Origin: Arthrinium phaeospermum
Taxonomy: Eukaryota; Ascomycota; Sordariomycetes; Amphisphaeriales; Apiosporaceae
DNA length: 64,000 bases
Assembly: GCA_006503535.1 (NCBI GenBank)
Contig: QYRS01000002.1
Location: forward strand, 434,001 to 498,000
Direction: 5' to 3'
This document shows positions 22,585-33,321 of this stretch, piece by piece (within the stretch, counting starts at the first letter, position 1; every line of letters begins with the position of its first letter). A model generated the notes under the pieces. That model was not told the DNA's origin. It saw only the letters and a list, made by a program, of their open reading frames with translations, and did not search any database. Made by a program: the position numbers and the translations under genes.

Positions 22585-25305
22585 AGTGGAACGCCGTCAA
22601 GCCGCTCTCTATCCCTGATGTCCGGAGGGACTCCCGGAGAGGCTGTAAAGCCCTCGCAGGAGACATTGGACGCCATCACTCAAGTCGATAGCGTAATCGC
22701 TCCTCCCGAAACGGGAACGTCCCAACATCGTACCTTTTTTTCGGAGCGTGCCGAGACGGGCCGGATAGTAACTGCATCTCAGCTACCACCTACGCAGGGT
22801 ACACAGGGTACACATGGTACGCAGGGCGTGAGGTCGCGTCGTCGAGGTCGTCGGCATCAATCAGGTTCCCATGACCGTCATGCTCAAGACGGATCCTAAG
22901 GAGCAGTCTCAATTTGCTCAAGTATGTGTAGGTTTACCGGAAATAGATGACTCGTTCCCCGCGACAGTCAATAAGGAGAGTTCGGACACAGAGTCTTTGT
23001 CAAAGGCCACAAGGAACCAACAAGTGGGTTCGTTCATCTATACCCCCTTTCTGTTTTTCCATTGTCTTCGATGTTGCATACACCTCAGCTCTGACATACT
23101 GAATTGGCAGTGAGGAATGGAAGTGTCGAAGACAAGCAGTGACCTTGTTCAGCATGCTCGTAGGGCATGGGGAATGAGGGGGCGCCGCTCATTCGTCCCG
23201 TGCCCAGGAGGTATTCGGTGCTATTGCGCGAGTCGATAGCATCATTGCTTCGCCCGATCCCACATTCCACAATTATCCCCGGGAGGTCATGCAAATGAAT
23301 ATAATACATAGACGTTGGCATGACGGCACCAAACCGACCACCAGCACAAAGTAACTGACAGACACGATTCGTCTTCGAGGCCGCAGATACCGGTCTAATG
23401 GGGCAAAGAACACACCGATCAGCAGCATTTTATAGACGCCAAGAGTGGCTTAACCGGCGCGAGATTAAGAATAGGATAGATGGGTCAGGCGTCACCTGAG
23501 ACGGGACGAAAAGGACCCGTAGGCAAACATCACGGAATTAGCACTGAGTACTCCGTAGTGCACAAAAGATTTCATCCGACAAACTTTCTCGGCCGTGTAC
23601 TGTGGTTTGATCCGCTGGAGAGCCACCAGAAACTGTGTTGTATGGACCGTGCCGTAGATTTCGATATGGCCAATGTGTGACAACCTCGTACCAACAGAAA
23701 AGGAGACCGGCCTGTGATGTAGGCTCCAGGAACTATCGGGGAGCAGGGTGGATTGTCATGCGGAAAGCCACGAAGTGGCCAAACGTCCTCAAACCAATCA
23801 GCGCGCTTTACTTCGGAGAGTTACCGCTCGACGTCTTTGACAGAAGCCAGATTAGGTCGGCCCATTGCGGGCGGGTCTAGGCGACTTTTGCTGGAAGCGA
23901 AGTCAACGATCAACTGTCAACCTGCTGAGTAGGGACAGCAAAACAACCCGAAGGGAAGTTGAGATTAAGTATGTACGGCTCTCACTGACTGCATAGCTAG
24001 CGGATTCAAGGCGGCACTGGTACGCCAATGAGAAACATGATTGGATGTCGTCGACGGCGAACAGGCCCAGGCGGCCAGGGGGCCGACATTGGTTCCCGGA
24101 AAGATTTTTCGTATGCCCTTGAACCCTGGCTCTGGCCCATGTGGCCCATGTAGCGGCGATCCCTGCCATCCCAAATGCGTGGAATCAATCATGAACACAC
24201 CTGTCAAACTAGCCGTGTTACATGTGTTTGTGCGATCGAACGCCAAAACCGTTGGGAGTCCAGAATTAAGGCTATCGGGGAAAGTGCGACGGGATTAGCT
24301 GGCGGCTCCCGCGGTGAATTGGCAACGGCAGGCCAAGAGTGAGCAACAGCCAAAGTTCCGGCTGAGGTCCCCGGTCGAATGAAACGGCTCCGCCCCGAGC
24401 AGACAAGGGGTTCATTGCGCTATCATGCCTGCCGGTGGAGCCGCTGAAGACATTGCGCTGCGACGCTATGCCGGAAACATGGTGGGCGCCGACGTGGAGA
24501 GGGCAAACTGGTTCGATGCATGGCGTGGGCTCCTCCAGCCAGCCCGGGAATTGGCAAACGTCAAGACGTGAATGCCACATGGGGAGGGCGCGCTGAGTCT
24601 TGGCTTATATAACCGGCCCGGCGTGATATAAGGAGTGGTTTCATTCGTTGCGGGGTCCCTACCACGCGTTGGGAGTATTTTCAGGCGCTAGAGATTTCAT
24701 CTCCGCTCTCACCATGGCCCCCCGAATGAGTTTTTTTCCTCTGTCAAGTTCATCTCAATTTGTGTGGGAGTGAAGACAAAACGCCTGGCCGTAGGGCGAT
24801 TCACATAACGAGATCTCATATTCGGCGAATTATTAAGATACATACCGCAAACAGGAAACAAATGAGCAGGGCTCACACAGCTATCCAGATTGGTCGTCGA
24901 TCCAGAACGTGGATTCTTGGACGTAAAAGTACTGCAGGGGTCTCAGCCCGCTCTTCTCGACTCAGCGTGCCACTCATTGGCACTGCGGCTCTGACAAGCT
25001 GAAAAAAGGGGGAAGTTTGGAGAACGAACCCGACCCCCCGGTCCCAGCCGGCCGAGATACGACGTGCGAAAACGCACTTGGGACCGCTCCAAGCCCGCAG
25101 CTCAATCATGCGGAGCTAGCTAGGTACTTGGCTGCGAACCGATCTGTCTAGGTTTCCATGTCAAATATGACAGACGTCCTGCCTCTTCCCAATATGCACC
25201 ATACTTTCTTGGCGAACCGGTGAGGCGCATGTCGAGCAAGGTGAATGAATGATTACATACTCACATTTCTGGTTTATCGCCGACCGACAAACCGCCAGCA
25301 GCAAC
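22585..25305. other. 2.7 kb without a convincing gene
   Basis: It contains a 93-codon plus-strand frame at 22618-22899 with a four-copy 9-bp repeat, a second stretch near 23205 that encodes a peptide resembling part of it, and an orphan TATA-like sequence followed by a well-placed ATG near 24714 with only a 20-codon frame. None of these forms a gene I can support. The left part could be relic exons. Confidence 0.45.
22792..22827 (+). repeat. Tandem 9-bp repeat, four copies
   Basis: Units ACGCAGGGT, ACACAGGGT, ACACATGGT and ACGCAGGGC stand head to tail. In the open frame that covers them they read Thr-Gln-Gly, Thr-Gln-Gly, Thr-His-Gly, Thr-Gln-Gly. Confidence 0.85.
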
Positions 25306-26606
25306 ATGGCTGCCATGGGGCCGGCGCCGGCCTTCGACGTGATCAGCGATGAAGCGGTTCGGGTCGCGCAGATTTACTATGGGGTGACGATACCGCTGGT
25401 GGCGCTGGGCACCGCGACATGTGCCTATCGCATGCTGAAGAGCACCCGCAGCCGCAGCGTCTGGTCCGACACCTGCATCATTATCGGTTATGTAAGTTGT
25501 CTGTCTCTGTCGGCCCTTCGTCATCTACGTTTCGTGTGCATCATGTTGTCGTGTAGCTAACCTTCCGCGCCCTCGACGCAGGCTCTCACCATCGCGGACT
25601 GGGCCCTCTTCATGCCGTCCATGTTCCTCACCCCGGGCACCAAAGAGATGTCGGCCGTGATGGCGGGCAACAAGGGCTCGTACCTGGCCATCCCGGTCTG
25701 GGGCATGGCCATGGCCTTCATCAAGGCGTCGATCGGCCTGACGCTGCTGCACATCCAGCAGGACTACTGGTTCCAGGGCGTCGTCTGGACCAACATCGCC
25801 CTCGCCGGCGGCTACGGCATCGGCAACCTCTTCTTCACCCTCTTCTCCTGCCGCCCGCTCGCCGCCGCCTGGGGCGACTTCGCCGACCCGACCGACGCCC
25901 AGTGCCTGCCGCCCGCGTCGCTCAAGGCGGCCGCCATGACGGGCGCCATCATCAGCATCAGCACCGACATCAGTGAGTCCTCGCCCTTCTCGAGCCGTGC
26001 CTGTCGGGTGTGACACGCTAATACGGAAACGCAGTGCTGTCCCTCGCCCCCATCACCTTCCTCTGGAACCTCAACCGCCCCCTCCGCGAACGCGTCGTCA
26101 TCGGCTGCCTCATGTCGCTCGGCATGCTGGCCGGCATCTCCTCGCTGGTCAAGATCCTGATGATCGGCAAGTTCGGCACCCCGGGCGTCGACGGCCCGGC
26201 CCTCAACGTCACCATCAGCACCTGGACGGTGCTCGAGCAGATCCTGGGCGTCATCGCGGCCTGCACGCCCTTCTGCAAGCCCGTCTTCGAAAAGTGCCTG
26301 CGGGCCCTGGGCGTCACGCTGACGCGGTCGGGCGGGGGCGGCGGGGGCGCGCAGTCGACGCCCGTGCGGGCCAACTACCAGCGCGCGACGGAGCACGACA
26401 CGTTCCGGTCGCAGATCACGGCCAACCGGCGCTCCAAGTTCGACTCGGACGAGGACCCGCTCAACATCGAGATGGAGGCGGGGCTGTCGACCGAGAGCTC
26501 GCGCGACGCCAACGCGCGCATCTACAAGCGGACCGAGGTCAGCGTCAAGTCGGAGGAGCTGCGGGAGGATAATAATGCCGACGGGTGGAAGAAATACACC
26601 CCTTGA
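25306..26606 (+). CDS. Rhodopsin-like (SAT4-family) integral membrane protein
   Basis: Three exons, join(25306..25491,25582..25972,26035..26606), give 382 aa; an in-frame ATG at 25249 would add 19 residues. Hydrophobic segments follow the seven-helix plan: IYYGVTIPLVALGTATCAYR, TCIIIGY + ALTIADWALFMPS, GMAMAFIKASIGLTLLHIQ, GYGIGNLFFTLFSCRPLAAAW, the DIMLSLAPITFLWNLN segment, and GCLMSLGMLAGISSLVK. The short Cys-containing loop after SCRPLAAAWGDF and the C-terminal charged, Ser-rich tail are usual in this family. It belongs to the same broad family as the protein at 2.3 kb but the two are not close. Expected in the plasma membrane; ligand unknown. It is convergent with the tyrosinase gene, 142 bp apart. 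Confidence 0.82.
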
Positions 26607-26748
26607 TAAGGAGACACAGTACTGATAGCGTATTTAGCGATTAATTGATTTCATTTTGGTTATGACAAGCACGGTTGAACGCTCCCAACCTTTGAACGCC
26701 TAACAAGGCATTCCCTAAGGTACTTCTCAACAGGTACAGACCAATCTA

Positions 26749-28132
26749 TTAATACAACGACTCATACGTATAGCACAACGGCCCCTTTTGAATATGCATC
26801 AGATCCGCCACCCGGACCTCGACCCGCCCCTCCCCCAACCCGACCCAAACCGGCGTCTCCAGCGTCGCGTTCCCGCCCAGCGCGTTGGCGTAGTCAAACA
26901 TGACGAGCGGCCCCGACATGTCCCTCTCGCGCGCCCCCAGGTCCCGCATCTGCCACGACCACCACGCCCTATCCACATTGGAATGGTGCAGGAAGAAAAT
27001 GGGGTCGGCGGGCGACGCGTACGTGTCCGTCATGGTGCCGTAGAGCCCGCCGACGCCCCAGTGGCCCGCCGGGTGGTAGGATTGGGAGTCCGTCACGAGC
27101 TCGAAGTCGCCGTAGCTGGGGAGGGCCATGGCGGCTTCGATTTGGGCCGGCGAGGCCCGGTCCCGCAGCGACGCGTACGAGAAGTCGCGGCGCAGGCAGC
27201 GCAGGACATCCTTCGGCTCCGTGTTGTTCTGGGGGCCGAAGTGGGTGCCCAGCCCAGCGAAGGGGCCGTCGACGACGCAGCCGCCGCCGCTGCGGTCGGG
27301 GATGTCGTTGGGAGGGCCGACCGTCTATGGTTGGGAGTCGGTGTCAGTAGTGACTTGAGAGAGACATGTGATGTGGAATGTGCAGCAGCATCATCAGTGA
27401 CTTACAAAGCCGGGCAGTTCGGGGTGGCTCAGGTTGCCGGGGATGTAGGCCCCGTTGCCGCCGAAGCCCAGGGTCGTGTCGAAGATGGGCGAGCTCAGGA
27501 AGGCCTTCTTGCTGCCCGTGTCCAGGGTCCAGTCCCAGAAGGGCTGGCCGAGGCTGCGGTCCCACCCGCAGGCCCAGAGGGCCTTCTCATACTCGGCGAG
27601 GAGCAGGCGGTGGTAGGGATAGAAGATGCCCTGGAGTATGAAGTGTCAGCCAGGGGTCTCGCTCATAAGACGTTGATTCTCTCGTAATGCCGGCGAAATA
27701 GGGGGGACGATGCTCACCACGAAGTGCACGAAGTCGGTCTGCTTGACGTGAGTGGCCAGAAAGTCCTCGAAACGGTTGCGGACGATGGGCAGGGTAGCAG
27801 TAGCGATACCCGGCTGCTTCATCATGCACTGGACTGCGCCAATGTACTGCTGGCGCTGGCCGTCCGTCAGGTGGCGCCTGTCATCATGTTCTCGAGTCAG
27901 CTTCTCCCTCTATTGGTCGGGTGTGCGCGCGCATGAGTGCCCGGACCCGATCATGCAGATGCAGCATTGCAAGACCCTTAGATCGGGAAGATGCGGGGCC
28001 AACCTACCATTCTTTCCTCACATATGGCCGAGCGCACGTCTCGCCTGCAGACGGCGAGGGCGCAGCCGTGACAGGCAGGGCAGAGGTTGCCACGAGCGCC
28101 AAGAAGGCGGTAGTCCACGAACAGAGACCCAT
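26749..28132 (-). CDS. Secreted tyrosinase-family copper oxidase
   Basis: Four exons, complement(join(26749..27324,27406..27630,27718..27877,28008..28132)), give 361 aa. The ATG at 28132 opens a signal peptide (TTAFLALVATSALPVTAAP). The mature part starts with VRKEWRHL, typical of short secreted fungal tyrosinases. The CuA site lies in a helix around FVHFVGIFYPYHRLLL, followed by QPFWDWTLD. The CuB site has YHPAGHWGVGG and PADPIFFLHHSNVDRAWW, so the copper-binding His are in place. Enzymes of this type hydroxylate monophenols or oxidise diphenols to quinones. There is no long C-terminal cap domain as in cytosolic melanin tyrosinases. A TATA-like element lies about 115 nt upstream. A 299-codon frame on the plus strand is its shadow. 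Confidence 0.9.
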
Positions 28133-28243
28133 TGTCGGAGATAAAGCAAGGCTAGTTAGTCAAGGTGTGTAACGGTCAAGACACGGATAGGACTGGCAGA
28201 GAACGTTCGACGGAACAGTCCAAGCGATGCAAGCCACTGGTCA

Positions 28244-28250
28244 TTTTATA
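28244..28250 (-). promoter_or_regulatory. TATA-like box of the tyrosinase gene
   Basis: The minus strand reads TATAAAA within GGTATAAAATGA. It lies about 112-118 nt upstream of the tyrosinase ATG, a usual place in filamentous fungi with a leader of some 80 nt. Confidence 0.45.
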
Positions 28251-28580
28251 CCAACTAACTAGGGAATCCTTCAAACCGGGATCAAGACCTCTAACCTATT
28301 TCTGCAGTTATCTCGGCGGGAATAAATACGAGATCGTGCAGTTCGCCCGCCCACGATCAATAGTGCCATGTTTCGCCGGCCCAAATTTCCCAGCTGGACG
28401 GAGAGGGGGCGGCGTCGAGATTTGTTCTCGCGTGTTCTCGGGCTGGACGATTTCTCAAAAAGCTCAAAAAGTGGCTTAGCGGCCTCGAACCCAGCAACAT
28501 GGCATATCCCGATTGGCCCGGGACCCCCTGGTTCCGGGTCCCAGTTCTGCGGAGGCGGAACGTCTTCCTGCATCGGCCCT

Positions 28581-28604
28581 GCATCTGCATCTGCATCTGC
28601 ATCG
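28581..28604. repeat. Hexanucleotide microsatellite
   Basis: Three GCATCT units followed by the variant GCATCG, in the 3' flank of the F-box gene. Confidence 0.85.
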
Positions 28605-28645
28605 GCGCGGCACAGCAGACCGGGGTCCCCCCTACCCATCTTGAC

Positions 28646-30598
28646 TCAGCACCCCGGCGGATCTCGCTCGGTATGGCCTATCTGGGACAGAAGCCCTTTC
28701 CACATCTTATTCCGGCTCTCGCGCAAGTTGCTAATTAGGTGGGAGAAGCGACTCCCTTGCTTGGCTTGCCTCCCCTTCTGTCGCTGGCAGGCATCCCACT
28801 CTCTCCTTACCTGGGGCCCCTCGAGGGCGGCTTTGAGGAGCATCTCCTGCTCGTCGAGCTCGGCCACGAGCCGAATCGGGCGATCTTTCGGCGCCAGCCG
28901 CGCAAGCCGGTCGAGTTCCAGGTTCTGCGCGGACCCGAGGTCGGGGCTCGACACGCTGACGTAGTAGCCGTGCATGTCTTCTTCTTCCTGTCCGTCCCCG
29001 TCCCCGTCGCCGCTGGCACTGCCGCCTGTGCAGCCCTCGTACACCAGACGGCACTCGACATGGATGAAGTTGCTGAACGTCTCCCACTGCGTGGGGTATT
29101 TGGGTTTCGTGCCGGAGTGCAGTACCAGGCGCCGGACGCTGTCGCTCCGCTCCCGGAGGCGGGCGAATATGGCGCGTGCCATATCCGCGGCAATCGGGCG
29201 GTCCGGTATGTAACAGCTCGACGCCGTCCACAGCTCCAGGGATCGCAGGCTCGGGAAGCCGGCCACGGCCTCGAGGAACTCTTCCCCGTCGTAGGACAGG
29301 CCGAGGGCGAAACGCGGCATGTGGGGATCCAGGGTCAGCGTCTCGAGGCGAGGGAGGCCCAGGCTCAGCTCGCGGAGACCCGCGTCCGAGATGAGCTCCA
29401 GGAGCGTCAGTTCCCGCAGGGTGGCGCCGAAGCGCAGGATGCTGGACGGGCGGAAACACCGTTCATAGTCCGGCCCGGTGGGGTCATATCTATAAGTGAC
29501 TTCGGTATAGCTGGTCAAGCTCAAGGCCTCCAGCGGCGAGCAGACCTGTTCCAGCACGTCGCGCTCGCACACTTCCCGGTGTGCCTCACCCACCTCCAGG
29601 CGCCGTAGGTTGGTCAGCTTGGGGACGAGATACTGAGCCGTGTTGTCGTCGACGCCGCGGAGCACGGTCAGACGCGACCAGTCAAAGTTGTCGGCCCAGT
29701 AGACGCATTCTTGGCGTTCGCTTTCCGGCCAACAGGATCGGTCGTCACGATAGGATCCCCACTCGTAAGTTTCCAGGCCGAGCTCTTCGAGAGGAGCGGC
29801 TGGGCGCTTTCCAGCGATGAGCCCCAGCCCGACCGAAGAGAGGCGGGGTCCTCGGTGGCCTAGATTGTCGCCATGATCCGAGCCGGAGAAGCTGGTAAGG
29901 TTTGGGCACGAGGTCAGGAGCCCTTGCAGCCCGCGCATAATTTCCGATTGGTCCCCGCCCTTTCCTCGCCGCACGCCGGCGACGAGTGTCTTCAGGTTGG
30001 GATTACCCTGGAGGCGCGCCAGGAACTCCTGCGTCGATGCTTGAGTTTCGTCGCTGCAGTCATGGTGGAACGTTAGATGTAGGCGCGCCTGTGCCGGCAA
30101 GGCTTCGAGTATAAAATATGGAATCGGCTCCGTTGTGGTTCCATTTCGCACCCGCCAGTGAAGATCGCGGAGGTCAAACGCATCCCGGAGCATGTCAAAT
30201 CCGATACGAGAAAGTATTGGGAATACTTCTTCGTCCATCTCCGCCTCGGAGGTCTCGCCAGAGATCTGGCCCGTGATGACCAGGCTGCGAATGACCGGGA
30301 CCCGACAGCGGCGCCACACGAGATCGAGTCGTTGGACGGCATGTTGGCGACGGCCGAGATCAATGCAAACTTCGTAGTATTGCACGTCTCGGGCATGGCA
30401 GTAGAGATGAGAGCTCGCGAGCGCCACTTGGAGGAGGTCTTCGACTGGTAGAGGTTCTAGGATGAGCAGAATCAGGTGATCGGGGAGCTGCGCCAGGCAG
30501 GGTTTCGTGGGGTCGAGCGGCACAGGCTTTCGCGGGAGAATGTTAAGTAGCAACTTCTTGCGGACCTTCCCCCGCACCTTACCGCATTTTCGTTTCAT
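28646..30598 (-). CDS. F-box / leucine-rich protein, tandem paralogue 1
   Basis: Single-exon gene of 650 aa from the ATG at 30598. After a basic start comes the F-box-like motif LAQLPDHLILLILEPLPVED (about residues 35-54), then irregular leucine-rich segments, for example LTNLRRLEVGEA and LPRLETLTLDPH. Near the C-terminus it shares SPDLGSAQN, the LDRLARL-type segment and GPQVRREW with the gene at 30.9-32.9 kb, so the two are tandem duplicates. F-box proteins are substrate receptors of SCF ubiquitin ligases; binding to Skp1 is expected, the target is unknown. There is an acidic Asp/Glu/Gly-rich insert near residue 550. Confidence 0.8.
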   Translation of the reverse strand: MKRKCGKVRGKVRKKLLLNILPRKPVPLDPTKPCLAQLPDHLILLILEPLPVEDLLQVALASSHLYCHARDVQYYEVCIDLGRRQHAVQRLDLVWRRCRVPVIRSLVITGQISGETSEAEMDEEVFPILSRIGFDMLRDAFDLRDLHWRVRNGTTTEPIPYFILEALPAQARLHLTFHHDCSDETQASTQEFLARLQGNPNLKTLVAGVRRGKGGDQSEIMRGLQGLLTSCPNLTSFSGSDHGDNLGHRGPRLSSVGLGLIAGKRPAAPLEELGLETYEWGSYRDDRSCWPESERQECVYWADNFDWSRLTVLRGVDDNTAQYLVPKLTNLRRLEVGEAHREVCERDVLEQVCSPLEALSLTSYTEVTYRYDPTGPDYERCFRPSSILRFGATLRELTLLELISDAGLRELSLGLPRLETLTLDPHMPRFALGLSYDGEEFLEAVAGFPSLRSLELWTASSCYIPDRPIAADMARAIFARLRERSDSVRRLVLHSGTKPKYPTQWETFSNFIHVECRLVYEGCTGGSASGDGDGDGQEEEDMHGYYVSVSSPDLGSAQNLELDRLARLAPKDRPIRLVAELDEQEMLLKAALEGPQVRREWDACQRQKGRQAKQGSRFSHLISNLRESRNKMWKGLLSQIGHTERDPPGC

Positions 30599-30948
30599 GG
30601 TGAAAGTATAGCGGAGGATGGTCTCTTCAAGAACGTGAGTGTACAGGAAAGTGAGAGGTTGCTGCTTTTCTTTGAAGCGTGATGGTCAGAAGGGATGGCG
30701 GCAATAACCAACAGCAGCCCCCTCGTCACGTGAGACTCGGAGGATCATGGATGACCCCCCTTGTTTGTTCTGGTAGGTAAGCAAGGCAGAAACAGTTGAA
30801 ATCAAGTAAATTTGAAAATAATTTAAAGAGCAGTCCGAGTTCTGTTTGCTTGACGGCGCCATGTTGCTAATCCGCTCGAGGCAAAATAAACAAGCAATCA
30901 AATCCTACCAAGTCACCCGCCACAACTACCACCCAAAACAGTGAGCCA
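30599..30948. other. Promoter stretch between F-box paralogues
   Basis: 350 bp upstream of the left F-box gene and downstream of the right one. It contains the shared CACGTG element at 30725. Confidence 0.5.
30725..30738 (-). promoter_or_regulatory. Shared 14-bp CACGTG (E-box) element, copy 1
   Basis: The plus strand reads GTCACGTGAGACTC. The same 14 bp occur upstream of the second F-box gene. This copy starts 127 bp from its ATG. The core CACGTG is the classical bHLH site. The identical sequence and spacing in two duplicates, whose flanks look otherwise different, suggest selection. Confidence 0.55.
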
Positions 30949-32907
30949 TCAAGCCGAGACGGCCCATTGAGACCTCCAGCGTCGCCGCCAATCATCTCTT
31001 TGATAGCCTTCACCAGTTACAGAGCATTCTTGGTTGTATGGTAGACGGTGTACGAAGCCCTGCTCTTGTCTCCAGGGCGGCAGATGGGCCCTCCACTTCT
31101 CCCAGTCCCGCCGCACCTGCGGCCCCTCGTCCATGGTGGCCTTGAGCAGCATCCCCAACTCGTCGAGCCCGGCCACGTCGCCATCCCAGGTCGGATGGTC
31201 GTCGTCTCCCCCCGCCAGCCGCGCGAGCTCGTCGAGGCGGCGGTTCTGCGCGGAGCCGAGGTCGGGGCTCGTCACCTGGATGTAGCTACTGTTGTTGTCG
31301 TCGTCGTCAACACAGTTTTTCTTGTACGCCACGGTACACTCGAGGCGGATGAAATGGTGACGGTCGATCCGGTTATGGTAGCTGGGGCCGTGGCGGGTGC
31401 CGTAATGCACCACCAGGCGCTGGATGCGCCGGTTGCGCTCGCGAAGGCGCGCCAACGTGCGACGGGCGGAGCCCACCGCGAGGGCGGGCATATGGAACAT
31501 GTTGGGCCGCACCGCCCACAGCTCCAGCGTCCGCAGGCTCGCGAACCCGGCGGCGATGGCGTCGAGGTAGTCCGCCCACGGCGGGTGGTGGACCAGGCAG
31601 CAGCGGCCGACGAGATCCTCCATCTTGGCGTCCAGCTCCAGCGTCTCGAGGCGGGGGAGCCCGGCGCCCAGCTTGAGCAGGTCCGACGGCTTGCCGTAGG
31701 AAGCCGAGGCGCAGACGTCGGCGTGGTGGACCCGCAGCTCCCGCAAGCTGGCGCCGAACTTGGCGGCGGCCATTCTCAGGGGGTGGGTTCCGTGGCTGGA
31801 GCATCCCGTCCCCAGGTGGTCGGTGAAAGACAAGACCTCCAGCGGCGAGCAGACCTGTGCCAGGACGCCTTGGGCGTCGCTCCTCACGAAGCCTTCGGGA
31901 CGGCCACTGTTGGGGTCCCCCAGCTCGAGGCGCGTCAGGTTCACCATCTTGGGTATCAGGTACTGGGCCGCCACCTCGTCCGCATGGTGGAGCGTCGTCA
32001 CGCGCGACCAGTCCCAGCGCTCCGACCAGTGGACGTGTTCGAGGCGCGAGCGGGCGCCCGGGTCTTCGCGGTCCTCGGGACGAAACCGGTTTCCCCAATC
32101 GCACGATCCGAGGCTAATTTCCTCGAGTGCGGCGGGGATTTCGCCCTGCACCACGTCCAGTCCAATGGAGCGATCGGGTCGCAGGCACCTTCGGGGATCA
32201 ATACAGCTCGGGTCCGCGCACTGATAATAGAGCCGGGTCAGGTTCGGGCAAGAGAGTAGAACCTGCTTCAGTGCTTGCATGGCCTTGGGAATGTTTTCCC
32301 GGTCATGGAAATACGGCACGTCGTAAGCGACCGTCTGGAGGTTCTGGTTGTTCTTCAGGCGCACGAGGAAGTCCCGTGCTGCCACGCCCGACCCGACCTC
32401 GGCGCCGTAGTAGAGCAAGACGTGAAGCCGCGTCCGTGCCGTCAGGGAGCCGAGCACGCGTGGCGGGATGGCCACCGTGGCCCAGTTGTTCCGGACCCGC
32501 CAGTGAAGATGACGGAGCTCGGTCATGCCGGGGACCAGAAGACTGAGCTGGCCCATGATCTCCTTGGCCTCCTCATCATCATCTACTCCTTTAGAGCGCA
32601 GATTCCCGCTGACCTCGAGAACCCGGACAGCCGGCAGCCACCCGCGACGTGTCACCATATCGAGGCGGTCCTTGACGTATTCGCGGTCGCCATGATATAA
32701 TACGATTCGGATAACGCGGTGCTGGACGTATCGCGCCTGCTCGTAGAAATAAAGGCAGACCATCGACACCCTGATGAGGTCATCCTCGGCCAGGTGTTCG
32801 AAGATGAGCGAAAGGAGGTGGTCTGGGAAGCCTGCCAACGAGGGACGCGCGGGGTCAAAGGGCACTGGCGTCCGCGAGGCAAAACCGTTCGGGGGCTTTT
32901 GGTCCAT
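30949..32907 (-). CDS. F-box / leucine-rich protein, tandem paralogue 2
   Basis: Single-exon gene of 652 aa from the ATG at 32907. The F-box-like motif LAGFPDHLLSLIFEHLAEDD lies at about residues 24-43. Leucine-rich segments follow, for example LTRLELGDP and LPRLETLELDAKM. The C-terminal region shares SPDLGSAQN, LDELARL and GPQVRRDWE with paralogue 1, whose length is nearly the same. The N-termini before the F-box differ. Likely an SCF substrate receptor with its own target. A 403-codon plus-strand frame is its shadow, a product of high GC. Confidence 0.8.
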   Translation of the reverse strand: MDQKPPNGFASRTPVPFDPARPSLAGFPDHLLSLIFEHLAEDDLIRVSMVCLYFYEQARYVQHRVIRIVLYHGDREYVKDRLDMVTRRGWLPAVRVLEVSGNLRSKGVDDDEEAKEIMGQLSLLVPGMTELRHLHWRVRNNWATVAIPPRVLGSLTARTRLHVLLYYGAEVGSGVAARDFLVRLKNNQNLQTVAYDVPYFHDRENIPKAMQALKQVLLSCPNLTRLYYQCADPSCIDPRRCLRPDRSIGLDVVQGEIPAALEEISLGSCDWGNRFRPEDREDPGARSRLEHVHWSERWDWSRVTTLHHADEVAAQYLIPKMVNLTRLELGDPNSGRPEGFVRSDAQGVLAQVCSPLEVLSFTDHLGTGCSSHGTHPLRMAAAKFGASLRELRVHHADVCASASYGKPSDLLKLGAGLPRLETLELDAKMEDLVGRCCLVHHPPWADYLDAIAAGFASLRTLELWAVRPNMFHMPALAVGSARRTLARLRERNRRIQRLVVHYGTRHGPSYHNRIDRHHFIRLECTVAYKKNCVDDDDNNSSYIQVTSPDLGSAQNRRLDELARLAGGDDDHPTWDGDVAGLDELGMLLKATMDEGPQVRRDWEKWRAHLPPWRQEQGFVHRLPYNQECSVTGEGYQRDDWRRRWRSQWAVSA

Positions 32908-33321
32908 TTTGAATGTTCGGGACGGTTCGAGTTCATGAAAAGCAAAGTAGACACGATGGGTAGAATTTCGAGTTTTGTTATCGTTGTGGCCTGATGTTAG
33001 GCAACCACCCAGCGAATTGGTAACGGCCCATTGTCACGTGAGACTCAGGGGTGCTATGAATGCTGTGCCGTTTAAGATTCAAGCGAATAACCGTGGCTGA
33101 AGAACTTCGAGGAAACCAGAAGACGGCTTCCCTGGCTGGTTTCCCTGCTATCACAGTCATGCCTGGATAGATCCTCAAAGATCGTGTTGCTAAGTAGCAA
33201 ATGCGTTGCATTAAAATCGATTATCCAAGAACTCCGTAGCGCCTAACCTCCCCGGTAATTAATGACATGCATGTCCCGAGTGTACCTGTCCAAGTACACA
33301 TATCCTATCCGATACCTCGAC
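32908..33321. other. Intergenic with promoter of F-box paralogue 2
   Basis: 414 bp between the F-box start and the stop of the next minus-strand gene. It contains the second CACGTG element. Confidence 0.4.
33033..33046 (-). promoter_or_regulatory. Shared 14-bp CACGTG (E-box) element, copy 2
   Basis: GTCACGTGAGACTC on the plus strand, identical to the copy at 30725. It starts 126 bp from the ATG of F-box paralogue 2, against 127 bp for paralogue 1. Confidence 0.55.

Larger units (their letters stand above)
28133..28645. other. Intergenic with tyrosinase promoter
   Basis: 513 bp between the tyrosinase start and the stop of the F-box gene, both on the minus strand. It holds a TATA-like box and a hexanucleotide repeat, listed separately. 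Confidence 0.4.

Noticed and set aside
26788..27687. 299-codon plus-strand frame
   Set aside because: Antisense over tyrosinase exons with clear copper sites on the other strand.
31048..32259. 403-codon plus-strand frame
   Set aside because: Antisense shadow of F-box paralogue 2. The sister gene has a similar antisense frame only because of shared GC-rich codons.
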